From the NCBI RefSeq assembly GCF_022965805.1, contig NC_133115.1:33223321-33287320 (forward strand): DNA of 64,000 nt, written 5' to 3'. This document shows, piece by piece, positions 1 through 19,935 of the stretch. Both the position numbers and the translations under genes were made by a program. Below the pieces are notes generated by a model that did no database searches, had not been told where the DNA came from, and saw only the letters and a list, made by a program, of their open reading frames with translations. Source of the stretch: Primulina eburnea (taxonomy: Eukaryota; Streptophyta; Magnoliopsida; Lamiales; Gesneriaceae). Each line of letters opens with the position of its first letter. Position 1 is the first letter of the stretch.

Positions 1-8388
<8,388 letters not shown>

Positions 8389-9650
8389 CTGGAAATAAAT
8401 CATAACAAAACTGAGTAGCACATAACAGATAAAAAATTGACACAAAACACTTTTCCCGATGCTCCTCTGATTACAGAAAATTTACATGAAGAATATCTAG
8501 TAAAACAATCAGTGCAGATAATTGAAAACAGTTACAAGACGAAGAAACTTGAACTAAACGATAAGTACACGTGGATCAAAGCTTACCTCTATTGTTTATT
8601 GAGAAATACTGTACATGCAAAGGTGAAATTACCATGCATCCGCATGAATGCAAACTTGACTTCCTGAAATTAACAATGCTGCTAGCTTTTTAAAAAAATC
8701 TCTAAACAACTAATTTACAATGATCAAGTACAAACTAACAAATTAAATCAATTATAAGGCATAGATATAAGTGGGCATGACTTTATGAAGTGATGTGATG
8801 GGCTTCTATAAATGTGTGAATCATTTTTATGAACTAAAGATGTGTGCAGCTCTCTCTCCTAAGCCTCACTCGTGCCAAAGATGTTAGATTGTCTATATCT
8901 AGGGAAACAGAGAATAAACATGCTCATACCATGAATAATACACCAGTCTTAATCCATTATCATAGGGCAAAGTATCGGTTTCATAAACAACACTTGAAGT
9001 TTGCATGTTTTTTCAGCTGAATGTCAGTTGCCATTCAGAATACAAATTCCATGTTTTGATCCAAAATACATGAGTTCGTCCCATTCAACTAAAATTTTAG
9101 GTCCACTGGACGCTCCCCTCTTGCAGCTGTGACATTCATAAGCAGCTTTGATGCAATGACACTTGATACAGTTCCAATGCTCCGGGGGGAAAAAAACAAA
9201 TCATTAAACTAGAATACCGTAATGCAATCTAACAAAGACAGAAAACGAAAACTCCTTCCGACCCATTTACACACCAAGAAAGAATAGTAACAAACAAGGG
9301 AAAATATATTGTATGGGCTGAGATACCGATGAGCTTTTGGTTCAGAAATTTATACATACATATTGTTTGTAACTTCTCGCGTACACACAATAGATTCTCC
9401 ACCTCTGTTAAACACGCACAAAGATTAAACCTTTACGCACACGAAGTAAGAATAACATGTCACCTCTTAAAAGAAGAATTCTGATTCAATCTGGGATTTC
9501 TTGTCGAAATCCATGGCCGAAAGCTGTTTAATTGCATCATCCTTTTCAATTCGAAACTTTCTTTTCAGGCGATAAAAATCCAGATTTAAATGTATATACG
9601 GATGACACGAGTAGATAAGCAAATTCTTGAGAAACTTTCAGTCCGCTAAA
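8389..9650 (-). other. Unresolved 5' end of the channel gene
   Basis: The first placed exon (8282-8388) begins in mid-protein, so at least one upstream coding exon is missing from the model. POLLUX-like N-termini carry a poorly conserved transit-peptide region, which makes the start hard to recognise by eye. Open stretches at about 8940-9190 on the minus strand are candidates but have no convincing ATG or homology. Around 9515 a short minus-strand frame starting MDFDKKSQ and ending after about 15 codons could be an upstream ORF in the leader. No call is made. Confidence 0.35.
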
Positions 9651-11051
9651 TGCATGTTGTAGATATGAAAATCCTTCTGATAAAAAAGCTTATAACGAAC
9701 ACAGAAAGCGACCCAACTTTTCACCCCACCGGCTTCCTTTAATAAAAATGCCAAATTTAATTCAATTCTAAAAAATTTTAAGCCTAACAAACTAATAAAA
9801 TCAAATAATGGGGAAATTCTTTTTACATGTTTTCCTTCGATCTTACGAAAATTTTGATTCCAGTTTTTGGGTATATTATTTCAAAATCATACTATATTAA
9901 TCAACATCCCTCCAACGAAAAAAAAAATAAAGATTAAACGTTGATAAAATATGACTTGTAAAAATTTGGAAAATACAGTCTTTGTCAAAACAAAGTTTGT
10001 CGACTGATGTTATAATAAAACAAATATTTTCACAACTGATTTCTACAGCAAAATCTTGAAAAGAGTTGGATTAAAATTCTTTAAAATGAAAATCGGAATG
10101 ATTTGGAAGTTGTTGCATTGATCATTTTGGATAATTATATGGAGAAAAAAAAGTCTTCCTTTTACTGCTTATTATTACACCTTCGAATTGCTCTCGAATC
10201 TATTGTCAAATTTTTCACTAAAAGGTTAAAAAATAAAATTAGTATCGGTTTGAAGGCAAGTTGGTCAATCCCTAAAAAGATTAAAATAATGCTTCATCTA
10301 TTTCAAACATAATGGATTATCATTGTAAAACAAAGTTTGCAAACAAATTTTTTATTTTATCTTTATTTAAATTATCCAAAAAAATTTCAAAATTTAATTG
10401 ATAAGTCTATATTAGTAAAAAAAAAATGTTGCTGATTGTCAAAATTATACTATATATTTGAGACAATCGGGAAAAAATAAAATCAATATAATTGATATTT
10501 TGAGATGAATGGAGTATTAACAAAAACGAACAAATTACATGTTGACAATATTATGAACAAGAAAAACGTTTTTTTTGTTGAGAAACAATAAAGTCCGAGA
10601 ATGATAAATTATTTTTAGTGGTTCTGAATAGAATCAATATAGAATAAAATTCATTTTTATCCTGTATCTTTTGATATCGTTCACAAACTCATCCTTTTTG
10701 AAAAAAAAAAATTCATTATTACTTTATTTATTGGACCTCAATGGTGTTATCATCGTTGTCGTCATCTTTTGGGGTAAAAAATATATTAGTCCAACATTTA
10801 TCTATATAATTCAAATTCGTCATCAACATTTGAAAACAATTTGCTATAATTTAGTCTGTACGAGTACATTGACATGAAAAATAATCTTTTTAAAACTACG
10901 TATGTTAGGGAAGCCAAAACAACTTAAAAAGATAAAATATCAATAATTTGACAAACAAACGAGTAAGATTGCATAAATATGAAAACAATCGATCCAATTT
11001 ATATTTAAAATAAAAAAAATTCAAAACTGAACCGAAAATAATGATATATTT
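9651..11051. other. AT-rich intergenic spacer, no gene seen
   Basis: Low-complexity AT-rich DNA with short poly-A and poly-T runs and only short chance open frames. It lies between the promoter side of the channel gene and the 3' side of the bHLH gene. Confidence 0.6.
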
Positions 11052-11150
11052 TCATGGGTGTGGACTCTCGTAAGAATGTGTTTACGTATAATATATATAT
11101 ATATACACACCCATATCTCTCATAAGAGTTTTTGTAAGTCCGACCCATGA
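11052..11150. mobile_element. Small fold-back element, possible MITE
   Basis: The block begins TCATGGGTGTGGACT and ends with the approximate inverse (AAGTCCGACCCATGA), with a TA run in the middle. The imperfect terminal inverted repeats of about 25 bp suggest a tiny MITE. No convincing target duplication was found. Confidence 0.35.
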
Positions 11151-11639
11151 ATTATATACATGGGTGTGTGGTCATATCTTACCCCCAACAATATTTTTCG
11201 ATAACAAGATAGGTAGGCACTTGGACCTCACGCTAAATTATTACATTATATATCAAATTAGATACTAACAATATCAGGGCTTCGTACAAGAGTCGACCAT
11301 CCACAAGCAAAACGCAAAGTCTCCCCACTCCCCCACCAACCCACCCACTAAATAAAAGCAGGGAGGGAGAACCATATTATGATACCTTTTCAAATTTATC
11401 AACTCCATTACAAAGCACTTCCGACCATTTTTGTATACTTCAACATCGCCATCATATCGAGCTTGAGAATGCCATAACATATAGAAGACTTATAGGAAGA
11501 GGTAGTGGGACAAAAGTGCAACAAAATCAAAATTGTGGCATCCGACTTTGATAAGCAAATAGACACAGAAAGAGATGTATGTATAGTGGGAGTGAGGTCT
11601 GATGGGAGTTATTATAGGCACGCGCAATGACTTGTAGGA
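11151..11639. other. 3' flank of the bHLH gene
   Basis: Non-coding sequence downstream of the bHLH stop codon, expected to hold its 3' UTR. A CCCCCAC-rich stretch lies near 11320-11360. No other gene is seen. Confidence 0.5.
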
Positions 11640-14600
11640 TTATGAGGGGGCAGGTGGCTCAGGTTTGACAAGGGTGGAGTCATCAGATTGATTAGTGGGA
11701 TAGATAAGGGATGCAAGTGATATAGGCATGATACAAAGTGATTTGGATTGAAGGAATTGCATTGCAGCCCCCACGTCTTCCTCCATGAGTTTAGCTACCT
11801 CGTTTTCTGTTTCCTCATTCGACCACTTCTCCCACACCTGCTGGTTAGATCCTATTTCACTCGTTTCACCCTGAAAGTAACAAACAGAAAAATAAATATT
11901 GTATAATGACCTTTGCAAGCATGTTCATGTGACCAGTTGAAGTATTTTTAGTTACCTCCATGGATTGTAGTGGAATGTCAGCAACAAGTTGTGCTACTGC
12001 ACCAGCCCCACCTAGCCTACTCATGCTTAAAACCTGTTAGAATTTTAAGCTCGATAAAACTGCCTTCTCCTATTTGGGACTCATGAGGACTTGTAGAGCG
12101 TAATATATGGAATGTCACAAGAACAAGTCATGTCACATAATAATAATATCATAAACACGGAGAATCTTCTTGCACAATATTATGCGAACAAAGAGCTAGT
12201 TTAAAACCTTCAAATATTCTTAGCACAAGCCAAAAATATAGAGACCACAGGGTCACCTTATTTGTATTAAGAAAAGGTCCCGCTGTTTTGAACAGCAAAT
12301 ATTTCATTAAACAATAAATTGAATAGTTCCAGCCTTTGTTTATCCTTGGTAGAGTGAGTCTACTAGGCGAACTGGTAGGACTAGTTTAGAAACTAAGGAG
12401 AACGGCATGGGTCGCTAGGTCCGAGTCAGAAATGCGATCAAAATTCTCCCCAAGTAGGATTTGAAACTACGACCAGTCAATTAACAGCCGACCGCTCTAT
12501 CACTGAGCTACTGATGAACAATGGAGTTAAGAAAGTTGATTCTCGTTCTTTGGACCAACGTATGACAAAAAGGACTTCATCACTCTTTTTCACATACACC
12601 AACCGGGAGAAAAGGTCATGAAGAAATCCCCAACTCCATTATACAAATGCTAAATCCTCGAATATAATCAACTCCATCAGTAGAAAAACAAATGAAGTGC
12701 AATGAGGTGGACATAAGCCAAGACATTGAAAAAACATCAACACTTGACAGAAATATCAATCAACAAATGTTAAGAACAAACTAACATACAAGCATGATTC
12801 AAAGACGCCTAGAAAACAAAAAAACTACCCTTAGAAGAAAAGGTATTATAGTCTAAAAAGTCCTGTGCAATGGCACAAGCATACAATAGAAAGCAACACT
12901 TGCAAACTAACGAAAAGTTAACCACTGAAGAATAGGAAATCTGGTTATGAAAACATGAATTTTCTTACCTTGACTTGGAGCCTCAAAAACTTCACATAGT
13001 CAAGTATCTCATCAAGCATAGCAGCCCTATCTGTCTGCAAAACGAGAGGAGAAAAGAGATAACAAACTTCATATGATAGGCGTATATTTTAACCCAAGTA
13101 GATAAAAGACTTGTGGCAAATATGAAGATCATGCACCTTGTTGCAGCTGGGAACAAGTTCTTGCAATGCCTTGATTCGTTCTGATATCCTTTCTCTACGC
13201 AGCTGTATCAAGAAATATTAACTTTACTGTAATATATTAGCATCGATTTGAAGAATCACAAATTTCTTCATCAGAATATCATACTTTATAGCTCGTTTAT
13301 ATAAATATAATAGCTCGTTTAAATAAATATACCCGTTCAGCGATGCTATGAGGATCAGTTGCTTGCCCTCTTCGTGCACGAACTCTTGGCCTAATTCCAG
13401 GGGCATGTGGAACAGTGATTGCAGTGCTCGGCGTAAGTTGCCCTTGAAAAGCCTGAGAAGTATAGCAGACTTATTATATTTTGGCATCTAGCGTGATATC
13501 ATCGATTTAACAAATAATGCCTCTGTTTTGGAAAAGCAAATACAAAGAGTAAAGTGGAGAAACAGTTACCCACATTGATCACATATATTACTTCTGTTCA
13601 AAAATTGCAAACAGGCCTTATTTACTTCACTCAAAAACTGAAAATTCCTGTGAACGTAGAGGAATTCAAAACTACACAAGTCATCACGAGACTAATCAAA
13701 CACGCTTAGCATACTAGCCTCAAACCTTATCCTGTCATATAATATAAACGCGTTAGAAACCACTCGCTCAGCGGAACAACTACGTTTAGGAGTGCACTGA
13801 ATTACTGAAATAACATAATTTTAGTTCCACGCGGTTAAAAAATTAAGAATTTGCACCTTCATCAGATTATCAAATTACCAAACTAGCTAATATACAGTCC
13901 TGCCACCGAAATAGCCTGATTTTAGTTTAACCTGGTAAAAAATAAAGAATTTGCATCTCAACCAAATGCATCAACCTACCAAACTAACTTATAACGATTC
14001 CTGCTATCTCCAGACAATAACCACCACCCATGCTTGGTAATTCAAAAATAAATAAATAAATAATAATTAGAAAAGTCACGCCTAAATCAGTTAGCTGCAA
14101 CAAACGGCACAAAATTAACCTTATACAAGATATCGATACATTTACTGTACGACCTGCTGAACCTGAGGCACGGGGTGGCGGATTGCATGGCCCTGTAAAT
14201 GGTTAAAGGCTGGATATAGACTTCCGATGTTATTATTAACCGCTTCCCTTTCCTGCAAGAACAGAATTCACAGTACCCCGTTACTGGTTTACGACAATCA
14301 AACACCAAGAGAGGAGCAGGCCCGACGAGACCAATTTTAAATAATATGTCTTTTATAAATCAAAATTCCCCGCGAAGCAGTTAAACCGCTCCCTCGCAAG
14401 CCCCATAGATTAAGTTCACTCCGTCCCAAGCACACCACACACAGTTCACACACATACACAGAATCTTGGAAACACGATCTCTCGTAAATTGACACTCATA
14501 TCAACCCCAAATTGAACCAGAAAAAGGGGCTAATGCTAAACGCTAAAGCTTACAGGCTTCACCGTAAAGCCACCACAGTAACTAACCGCTTCATGACCGT

Positions 14601-14814
14601 TATCTAGGCTGAGGCCCAACGGAAACAACGTGTGATTGTGCAAACCAGAGCCTACAGCAGCAGCTGAGCCAAGATGGGATACACTGTGGTTCAAAGATGC
14701 CGTTTCAGACGAGTTACCAGAGTCGGCTCCGGCCAGCCCGGTATATGAAGGGATCGAGAGTATTTGCTCGAGAAAGTCATCTGCGGCGTACCCGTCCGGT
14801 GGATTCGTCGTCAT
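11640..14814 (-). CDS. bHLH7-like: bHLH transcription factor, bHLH7/UNE12 group
   Basis: Seven exons on the minus strand: 14554-14814, 14154-14252, 13333-13452, 13137-13202, 12969-13034, 11956-12033 and 11640-11870. Together they are 921 nt, in frame throughout, encoding 306 aa, close to the usual length of this group. The start [19 protein letters not shown] matches the family's acidic N-terminus; the reading frame is open further upstream, but that part has no family resemblance. The basic region is [20 protein letters not shown] with the H155-E159-R163 triad expected to contact an E/G-box. It is followed by helix-loop-helix sequence ([20 protein letters not shown], then [20 protein letters not shown]). 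The C-terminal block [19 protein letters not shown] is typical of bHLH7/UNE12 (subfamily XI). It is expected to be a nuclear DNA-binding regulator that dimerises. The exon borders fall inside the bHLH as in relatives. Intron 12034-12968 carries a tRNA relic. Confidence 0.93.
12446..12517 (-). pseudogene. trnN-GUU (pseudo): Plastid-type tRNA-Asn(GUU) relic in a bHLH intron
   Basis: Read on the minus strand this is a 72-nt cloverleaf-sized sequence: AGTAGCTCAGTG (D arm), GGCTGTTAATTGAC (anticodon arm, GTT), and TTTCAAATCCTACTTGGGGAG (T arm and acceptor). It is almost the chloroplast trnN-GUU. The plant mitochondrial copy is also of plastid origin, so either organelle could be the donor. Changes include a C-to-A at position 3 that breaks an acceptor pair and an altered T loop (TTCAAAT for TTCGAAT). 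Together with its place in the sense-strand intron of a protein gene, these suggest a nuclear organelle insertion (NUPT or NUMT) and not a working nuclear tRNA gene. How far the organelle insert extends into 12340-12540 is unclear. Confidence 0.8.
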
Positions 14815-15064
14815 GCCGGAGACTTCAGAACGGTTTACCGGAATTTTGGGGCTAGGGTTTTGGTGGTGAAAGGTCAGAACTTTTCGCGAAAGTGGCAATG
14901 TCTGTGTTTCGTACGCTTTATGTGGGACGCGTGCTTTTTCGAAAAGTAGAATTATTTTCGCAGAGAAAGAGTGGTAGGGCAAAAGTGTGATAAAGCAACT
15001 CTTCAGGGGTAAATAAACAATAGTTAAAATTGGTACTCTTGCCGCTCGACATCGTAACTTGGTT

Positions 15065-15245
15065 GGCAAAAGTTTGTGTGAGACGGTTTCACGGGTCGTA
15101 TTGTGAGACGGATCTCTTGTTTGGATCATTTATTAAAAAATATTATTTTTTATGCTAAGAGTATTACTTTTTATTGTGAATATCGGTAGGGTTAACTCGT
15201 CTCACAGATTAAGATCCGTGAAACGATCTCACATGAGACTCACTC
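15065..15245 (+). mobile_element. 182-bp MITE family, copy 1 (Mutator type)
   Basis: A 181-bp copy bounded by GGCAAAAGTTTGTGTG and CATGAGACTCACTC. Near-identical 9-bp flanks AACTTGGTT (15056-15064) and AACTTGTTT (15246-15254) mark the target duplication. Each end has a GTGAGAC/GTCTCAC inverted core. It lies about 250 bp upstream of the bHLH start codon. Confidence 0.9.
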
Positions 15246-16063
15246 AACTTGTTTTAGTTGGATAGATATTATTCATAATTATTTAATTTAATATCTTAAA
15301 TACTCGTGTTTATGAGTGAGATTTAGCTTAAAATATATAGATAGTATCAAACTTTAAGATTTTGTTTGTTTATTTTAATCGCACATTTTATAGAGCTTTT
15401 TCGCTACACGGATATCAAAAACTATGAATATATAGCCTGTGTACCAATAATTTTTTATATATATAATATTAATAATCTTTTCTTCATTAATTTCGTTCGT
15501 AATAGGAGCTTGGAGAACTTTTTATCGTCATTGTCATTCATATGCGAATTGAATTCTCTAACATTATTGTTATTTTGATTTTCTTGTTAAATGTCCGCAG
15601 GATAATCAATTGTTTATTTTCTCATTATTTTATATTTGTCACTAAAATATTTATCAATATTTTCATCAGTCTGACTTTGAGTTAATCGTACTTATCTTTG
15701 TTTTTTTTCTCTTTTTAGCTACCCAAAAAAATATCTTGATGTGATTGGTTGTTGTTTATATCTAACACAATTTTTTAATTATGTCTATTATTGCTATGAT
15801 TATCTTAGAAATTTGGGATTCATTTGTAAATTAAATAAGCATGCAGATCGTATATGTTGCAATTGTATAATTCGTCATTCATTTTATTAACAAAACTAGC
15901 CAAATTGATCATTCCTTAACCTTCAAAAGATCATATGTAACTGGAGGCTATACACCATCTTGGGGTGCTCAGTAGACAGTAACTTGTACAATACTTATGA
16001 CGGTAATTTAATACAACTACTTATCAAAAAAATTCAGAAGAGCAAAAGTATGTAGTATCAGCA
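15246..16063. other. Spacer between bHLH and CIPK, no gene seen
   Basis: AT-rich DNA with one open frame at 15366-15578 that is low in complexity and resembles nothing. No RNA gene or structured repeat was recognised. Confidence 0.5.
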
Positions 16064-16231
16064 TCAGTTTTTTTTCACATTTTGTTCCTCACTGTGGCTT
16101 TCTTCCGAATAATCTTCAGATTCTGGTGATTCTGTTTTGTGATTTACATATGGATCGAGGAAGGGGTCAGCGTAATTTGATGCGTGAAAATCTATGAACG
16201 GGCCGGAAAGTTGTAGGAATTTTGTTACAAG
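16064..16231 (-). pseudogene. Orphan open stretch resembling a protein C-terminus
   Basis: On the minus strand a frame runs open for 55 codons between an upstream TAA and a final TGA (16064-16066). It has no ATG. The translated tail contains FIDFHASNYADPFLDPY followed by an acidic Ser/Glu-rich end (ESPESEDYSEESHSEEQ). The amino-acid make-up looks protein-like rather than random, so it may be the last exon or a broken piece of a gene. I do not recognise the family, and a chance open frame is possible. It sits in the 3' flank of the CIPK gene. Confidence 0.3.
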
Positions 16232-16568
16232 TTAGATAGAACTACAGATGATATCCAACAAAATCAGATGAACACGTTATGAACAATAATGCAGTTTCTT
16301 TTCATTTACAATGTTTATATTCGTTATTTATTCGGGAAAGAACAGATCATTTTGTCTCACAACCTCTGCACAAGATTAATCCCACCCCCTGGCTCATTGA
16401 TCCGATAAAATCCCGACACCAATCTGATACCCCAAAATGCCAATAAATTTGATCGTAGTTTGCACAGTATTACATCCATCCGGTAGACTCGATCAAACCC
16501 ATCATTTTTGTTTTCATTCCATCAACTCCAACGAGTTCAGAGTATCTTGTTTTCAAAATTCCAAACTT

Positions 16569-17903
16569 TTAAGATACCCCATTGTGCCAGGAGACTACAA
16601 TATCGTTAAGCCCCAACTTCAACTCCTCCCAATGCAAATCCCCAAATTCCACCCAACCATCAAACAACTTCAACTCCACCAACCATAATTCTAGAGACAC
16701 CTCCCAAATCTCCACAGTTAAAATTACCCTTCCCTTAACCAACCCAATCCTGCCAGCCTTCCCTCTCTGTATTCTGTATCCTAATTCCTCCCCAATCTTC
16801 ATCACCTTCTCTTCAATCTCCCCTGCTTCCATCCCACAAGTAAATCTCATCTCTTTCCTATTCGCCTCGGCCTCAAAAATCCCAGATAAATCCAGCCCAG
16901 AAGACATCGTAATTATGTGAAAAGCATTCACTTTCGACAGGGGTTTGAATTCTTTTTGTTCAAGAAACTCGGGTCCCAGATTTCGCTCTGTCTCTGAGCC
17001 GAGATTGGGGAGTGAAAATGACTTCTTGAACCAAGAAAGATTGGTTAATTCGTCAAGGCTCAGTCTTGTCTTTGGATTTGGGTCCATGAGCTTATAAATT
17101 ATACTCTTGGCTGATTTCGAAATCCAGTCTGGAATCTGGAATTCACGACGATGCATCGCACGGTACATGTTCGGTAAATTGCTGTCGTCAAAAGGGAGGC
17201 TGCCCACGAGAAAAACATATAAAAGAACTCCACACGACCATGCATCCGCCTTTTCCCCGTTGTATCCTTTATGGTAAACCACTTCGGGTGCGGTGTATGC
17301 CGGAGTGCCGCAGGCTGTGTAGATCAATCCGTCTCTTTTTTGTTCAGAAAGAGCAGACAGCCCGAAATCCGTGATCTTTAACGCCCCTTTGTGATCCAAA
17401 AGGAGATTTTGCGGTTTTATGTCGCGGTGGACGACCTCGTTTTGGTGACAGAAGCGGAGGGCGGAGATCAGTTGTTGAAAGTATCTGCGTGCACTGGACT
17501 CAGAAAAGCGGCGACGGCGGCTGAGTTTGGCGAAGAGCTCGCCACCGGGGGCGAGTTCCATGACGAGGTAAATTTTGGATTTGGTAGCCAGCACTTCGTG
17601 AAGTTTGAGGATGTTCGGATGGTGGTGGAGGCGGCGCATGGCGGAGACTTCGCGGAGTATCCGGGGTTCCATCGCGGCGTCGACAGTCGCAGCTTTGTCG
17701 ATGACTTTTATAGCGACTTCTACGGTATTGTCTTCTAGAGATCGGCCTTTGTATACTTTGGCGAAGCTGCCACGGCCGAGGAGAGAACCCAGTTGGTATT
17801 TTTCCAGGATGATTGAACTACTGCCACCGCCAGAGCTCGTGGTTCGCCTTATGTTGACGGTGGCGGAACGAGGTTGTGGTGATGGGGGATTTTGGGTGGG
17901 CAT
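16569..17903 (-). CDS. CIPK4/7-like: CBL-interacting protein kinase, intronless (CIPK4/CIPK7 type)
   Basis: Single-exon gene, 444 aa, the normal CIPK size. It encodes a Ser/Thr kinase of the SnRK3 family that is recruited and activated by calcineurin-B-like Ca2+ sensors. Kinase landmarks: glycine loop GRGSFAKV (residues 43-50), catalytic lysine in VAIKVIDK (K66), HRDIKPQN (160-166), DFG (179-181) and APE (205-207). The regulatory half opens with the NAF motif (VNAFHIITMSSGLDLSGIF, about 325-343), the autoinhibitory CBL-binding site, followed by the phosphatase-interaction region. The closing residues ..DIVVSWHN match CIPK4 and CIPK7, which are also intronless in Arabidopsis. All key residues are intact. 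The ATG at 17901-17903 gives a family-typical Ser-rich leader before EKYQLG. The exact paralogue is uncertain. Confidence 0.95.
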   Translation of the reverse strand: MPTQNPPSPQPRSATVNIRRTTSSGGGSSSIILEKYQLGSLLGRGSFAKVYKGRSLEDNTVEVAIKVIDKAATVDAAMEPRILREVSAMRRLHHHPNILKLHEVLATKSKIYLVMELAPGGELFAKLSRRRRFSESSARRYFQQLISALRFCHQNEVVHRDIKPQNLLLDHKGALKITDFGLSALSEQKRDGLIYTACGTPAYTAPEVVYHKGYNGEKADAWSCGVLLYVFLVGSLPFDDSNLPNMYRAMHRREFQIPDWISKSAKSIIYKLMDPNPKTRLSLDELTNLSWFKKSFSLPNLGSETERNLGPEFLEQKEFKPLSKVNAFHIITMSSGLDLSGIFEAEANRKEMRFTCGMEAGEIEEKVMKIGEELGYRIQRGKAGRIGLVKGRVILTVEIWEVSLELWLVELKLFDGWVEFGDLHWEELKLGLNDIVVSWHNGVS

Positions 17904-18078
17904 GGGACCGAGTTGGAGGAAGTGGGGAACTGGGGATACCTGACGGTGTCTGCGGGACGAAAGTGCTTGTTAGTGTCGAGTGACACAGGTTTTATATTGT
18001 AAAAGAGTTTTTATAATACTGAACATTTTATTTTATTTTATTTATTAATTAATAATAATAATATTATTATTTAATTAA

Positions 18079-18151
<73 letters not shown>
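18079..18151. repeat. (ATT)n microsatellite
   Basis: About 24 uninterrupted ATT triplets upstream of the CIPK gene, preceded by a shorter mixed ATT/AAT tract. Confidence 0.95.
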
Positions 18152-18153
<2 letters not shown>

Positions 18154-18522
18154 ATGTCACTATCGACATTACAAATGCGTCCTAATTTTTGCTATTTTAT
18201 GATTGTTGGCTCAGTGGAAACTAACTATCAATTCTATTTTTTTACTACTATTATATTATATATTGAAGATGTCTCGTGACACAGTTCATAAATTTATAAA
18301 TGTGAAATAAGTCGATTCAATTTATATTTGTATTAAAAAATAATAATTTAAATATAAAAATAATAATTTTCATACATTGAGTTAGAGACACATTTTACAA
18401 AATTGAAACTTTTTTAGATTCAAATTTATATCTTTAAACAAATCTCCTAAATGATCTTGTTTTACCATGAATTTGAAATTTACTATTCTCAATTTTTACC
18501 ATTTATTTAGTTTTTAATTTTT

Positions 18523-18704
18523 GGCAAAAACTTGTGTGTGACGGTCTCACGGGTCGAATTTGTGAGACGGATCTGTTATTTGGTTCATCCATGAAAAAAT
18601 ATTATTTTTTATGCTAAGAGTATTACTTTTTATTGTGAATATCGGTAGGATCGATCCGTCTCACATATTAAGATCCGTGCGACAATCTCACATGAGACTC
18701 ACTC
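18523..18704 (+). mobile_element. 182-bp MITE family, copy 2
   Basis: Full-length 182-bp copy running from GGCAAAAACTTGTGTG to CATGAGACTCACTC. The flanks (TTAATTTTT and a T run) are too simple to prove a target duplication. It ends only 78 bp before the CACTA element. Confidence 0.88.
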
Positions 18705-19120
18705 TTTTTTTTTTGTATGTTTAAATATCATTTTGTCGATCATAATGAAACGAGTGATCTTGTCATAAATATTTAAAATATACACTAGTAGAAAAATCAG
18801 ATTTTACTTCGGCAGACGTTACTTCGGCAATAATAAATTATGAAGTAATACATTACCAGTAACTTCAATAATAACATAAGCGAAGTAAAATAATATATTT
18901 TACTTCGGATGTTTAAAAACACGGGCTTCACTGTATTTTTTTATTATATTTTACTTCGGCATATCAATGTTGATGAAGTAAAAAATAAGGAAAATAAGTT
19001 CATACCAAAGTAAAAAGATGAATCGATAAATTTAATTAAAAATATGTCCACACAGTACTAATCACTATCTATTCCTCTCCATTTGCTGTCTAGGGTTTTT
19101 TCTCCTCCGTGGCTACTCAA

Positions 19121-19238
19121 ATGGCGGATGATGTGCACTATTCGTCAGCCGGTGGGGAATCGAAAACTTATCAAATGGCGGATGATGTGCCCCCATATCT
19201 GTTCCCACGCGATTCCCTCTGCACGCGAAGAAGAGATG
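19121..19238 (+). repeat. In-frame duplicated coding-like leader inside the CACTA element
   Basis: ATGGCGGATGATGTGC occurs twice, at about 19121 and 19176, 54-57 bp apart. Reading from the first copy gives [18 protein letters not shown], then [11 protein letters not shown], before a TGA at the start of the pyrophosphatase piece. It may be another captured 5' coding end with a small tandem duplication. The source gene is not recognised. Confidence 0.4.
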
Positions 19239-19410
19239 GGTGAGTCGACGCTGCTTCCGGATCTCGCCACTGAAATCATCATCCCCCTCTGCGCGGTCGT
19301 GGGAATCGTCTTCGCCCTCTTCCAATGGCTGCTGGTTTCGAAGGTGAAGCTTTCAGCTGATAAATCTAGCTCCGGCGACGGCAAGAATGGGTTCAGCGAA
19401 TCTCTCATAG
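19236..19410 (+). pseudogene. VHP/AVP1-like fragment: Captured N-terminal exon of vacuolar H+-pyrophosphatase
   Basis: The frame starting at 19236 reads [18 protein letters not shown], then [20 protein letters not shown], ending near KNGFSESLI. This matches the first membrane helix and start of type I H+-translocating pyrophosphatase, the tonoplast proton pump. Only about 58 of some 765 residues are present, so it cannot pump. The ATG and reading frame are intact, so a short peptide or fusion could be made if transcribed. After SLI the frame runs into unrelated sequence, suggesting capture stopped at or near the exon border. Confidence 0.88.
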
Positions 19411-19935
19411 TGTGTATGAGTTCCTTCATTTGCGATCTATGTGTTGCGTCTTGCTATGTATGGTCTGACTCGCATTGTTTTTTATTCGATCTGAGTGTCT
19501 GTTTGTATTTCAGCTAGATCTGTACAATTTAAGCCATTTAATTGAATTGTGGACGCCACACACGTCATTTTTTGGGTTGAATCGTTTATCGGATGACTCA
19601 TTTTCGGTCTTTATTCGGAGTTTCGTGGATCAATTAATCTGTTGAATGATCTCGGAGTTCATGCTTTGATTCCATGTGAATTTGTGTAGGCTTGTTTGAT
19701 TGCTGGTGTTGTATTTAGTTATTGCTGTTTTGGGACTCTTTTAAGCTTAATTTATTTCCTCAAGATTTACCCATTAAATCGTCTGATTTACGATGATAAT
19801 GGTTCTGCTTTAATTCTTATGCAGATTTAACAATTGTTTTGTCGGAGACGAGTGTGAATCCCTTGTAGGAGATATATTATATCTAGGAATTGAAATGATA
19901 GACTTGAGTGACGATGAATTAGTTGTATTATTTTT

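Noticed and set aside
12446..12517. Functional nuclear tRNA-Asn gene
   Set aside because: The sequence is plastid-like, has a broken acceptor pair and an altered T loop, and sits inside a protein-gene intron.
14636..14949. Plus-strand open frames over bHLH exon 1, and similar ones over CIPK (16582-17943)
   Set aside because: Antisense shadows of well-supported coding exons.
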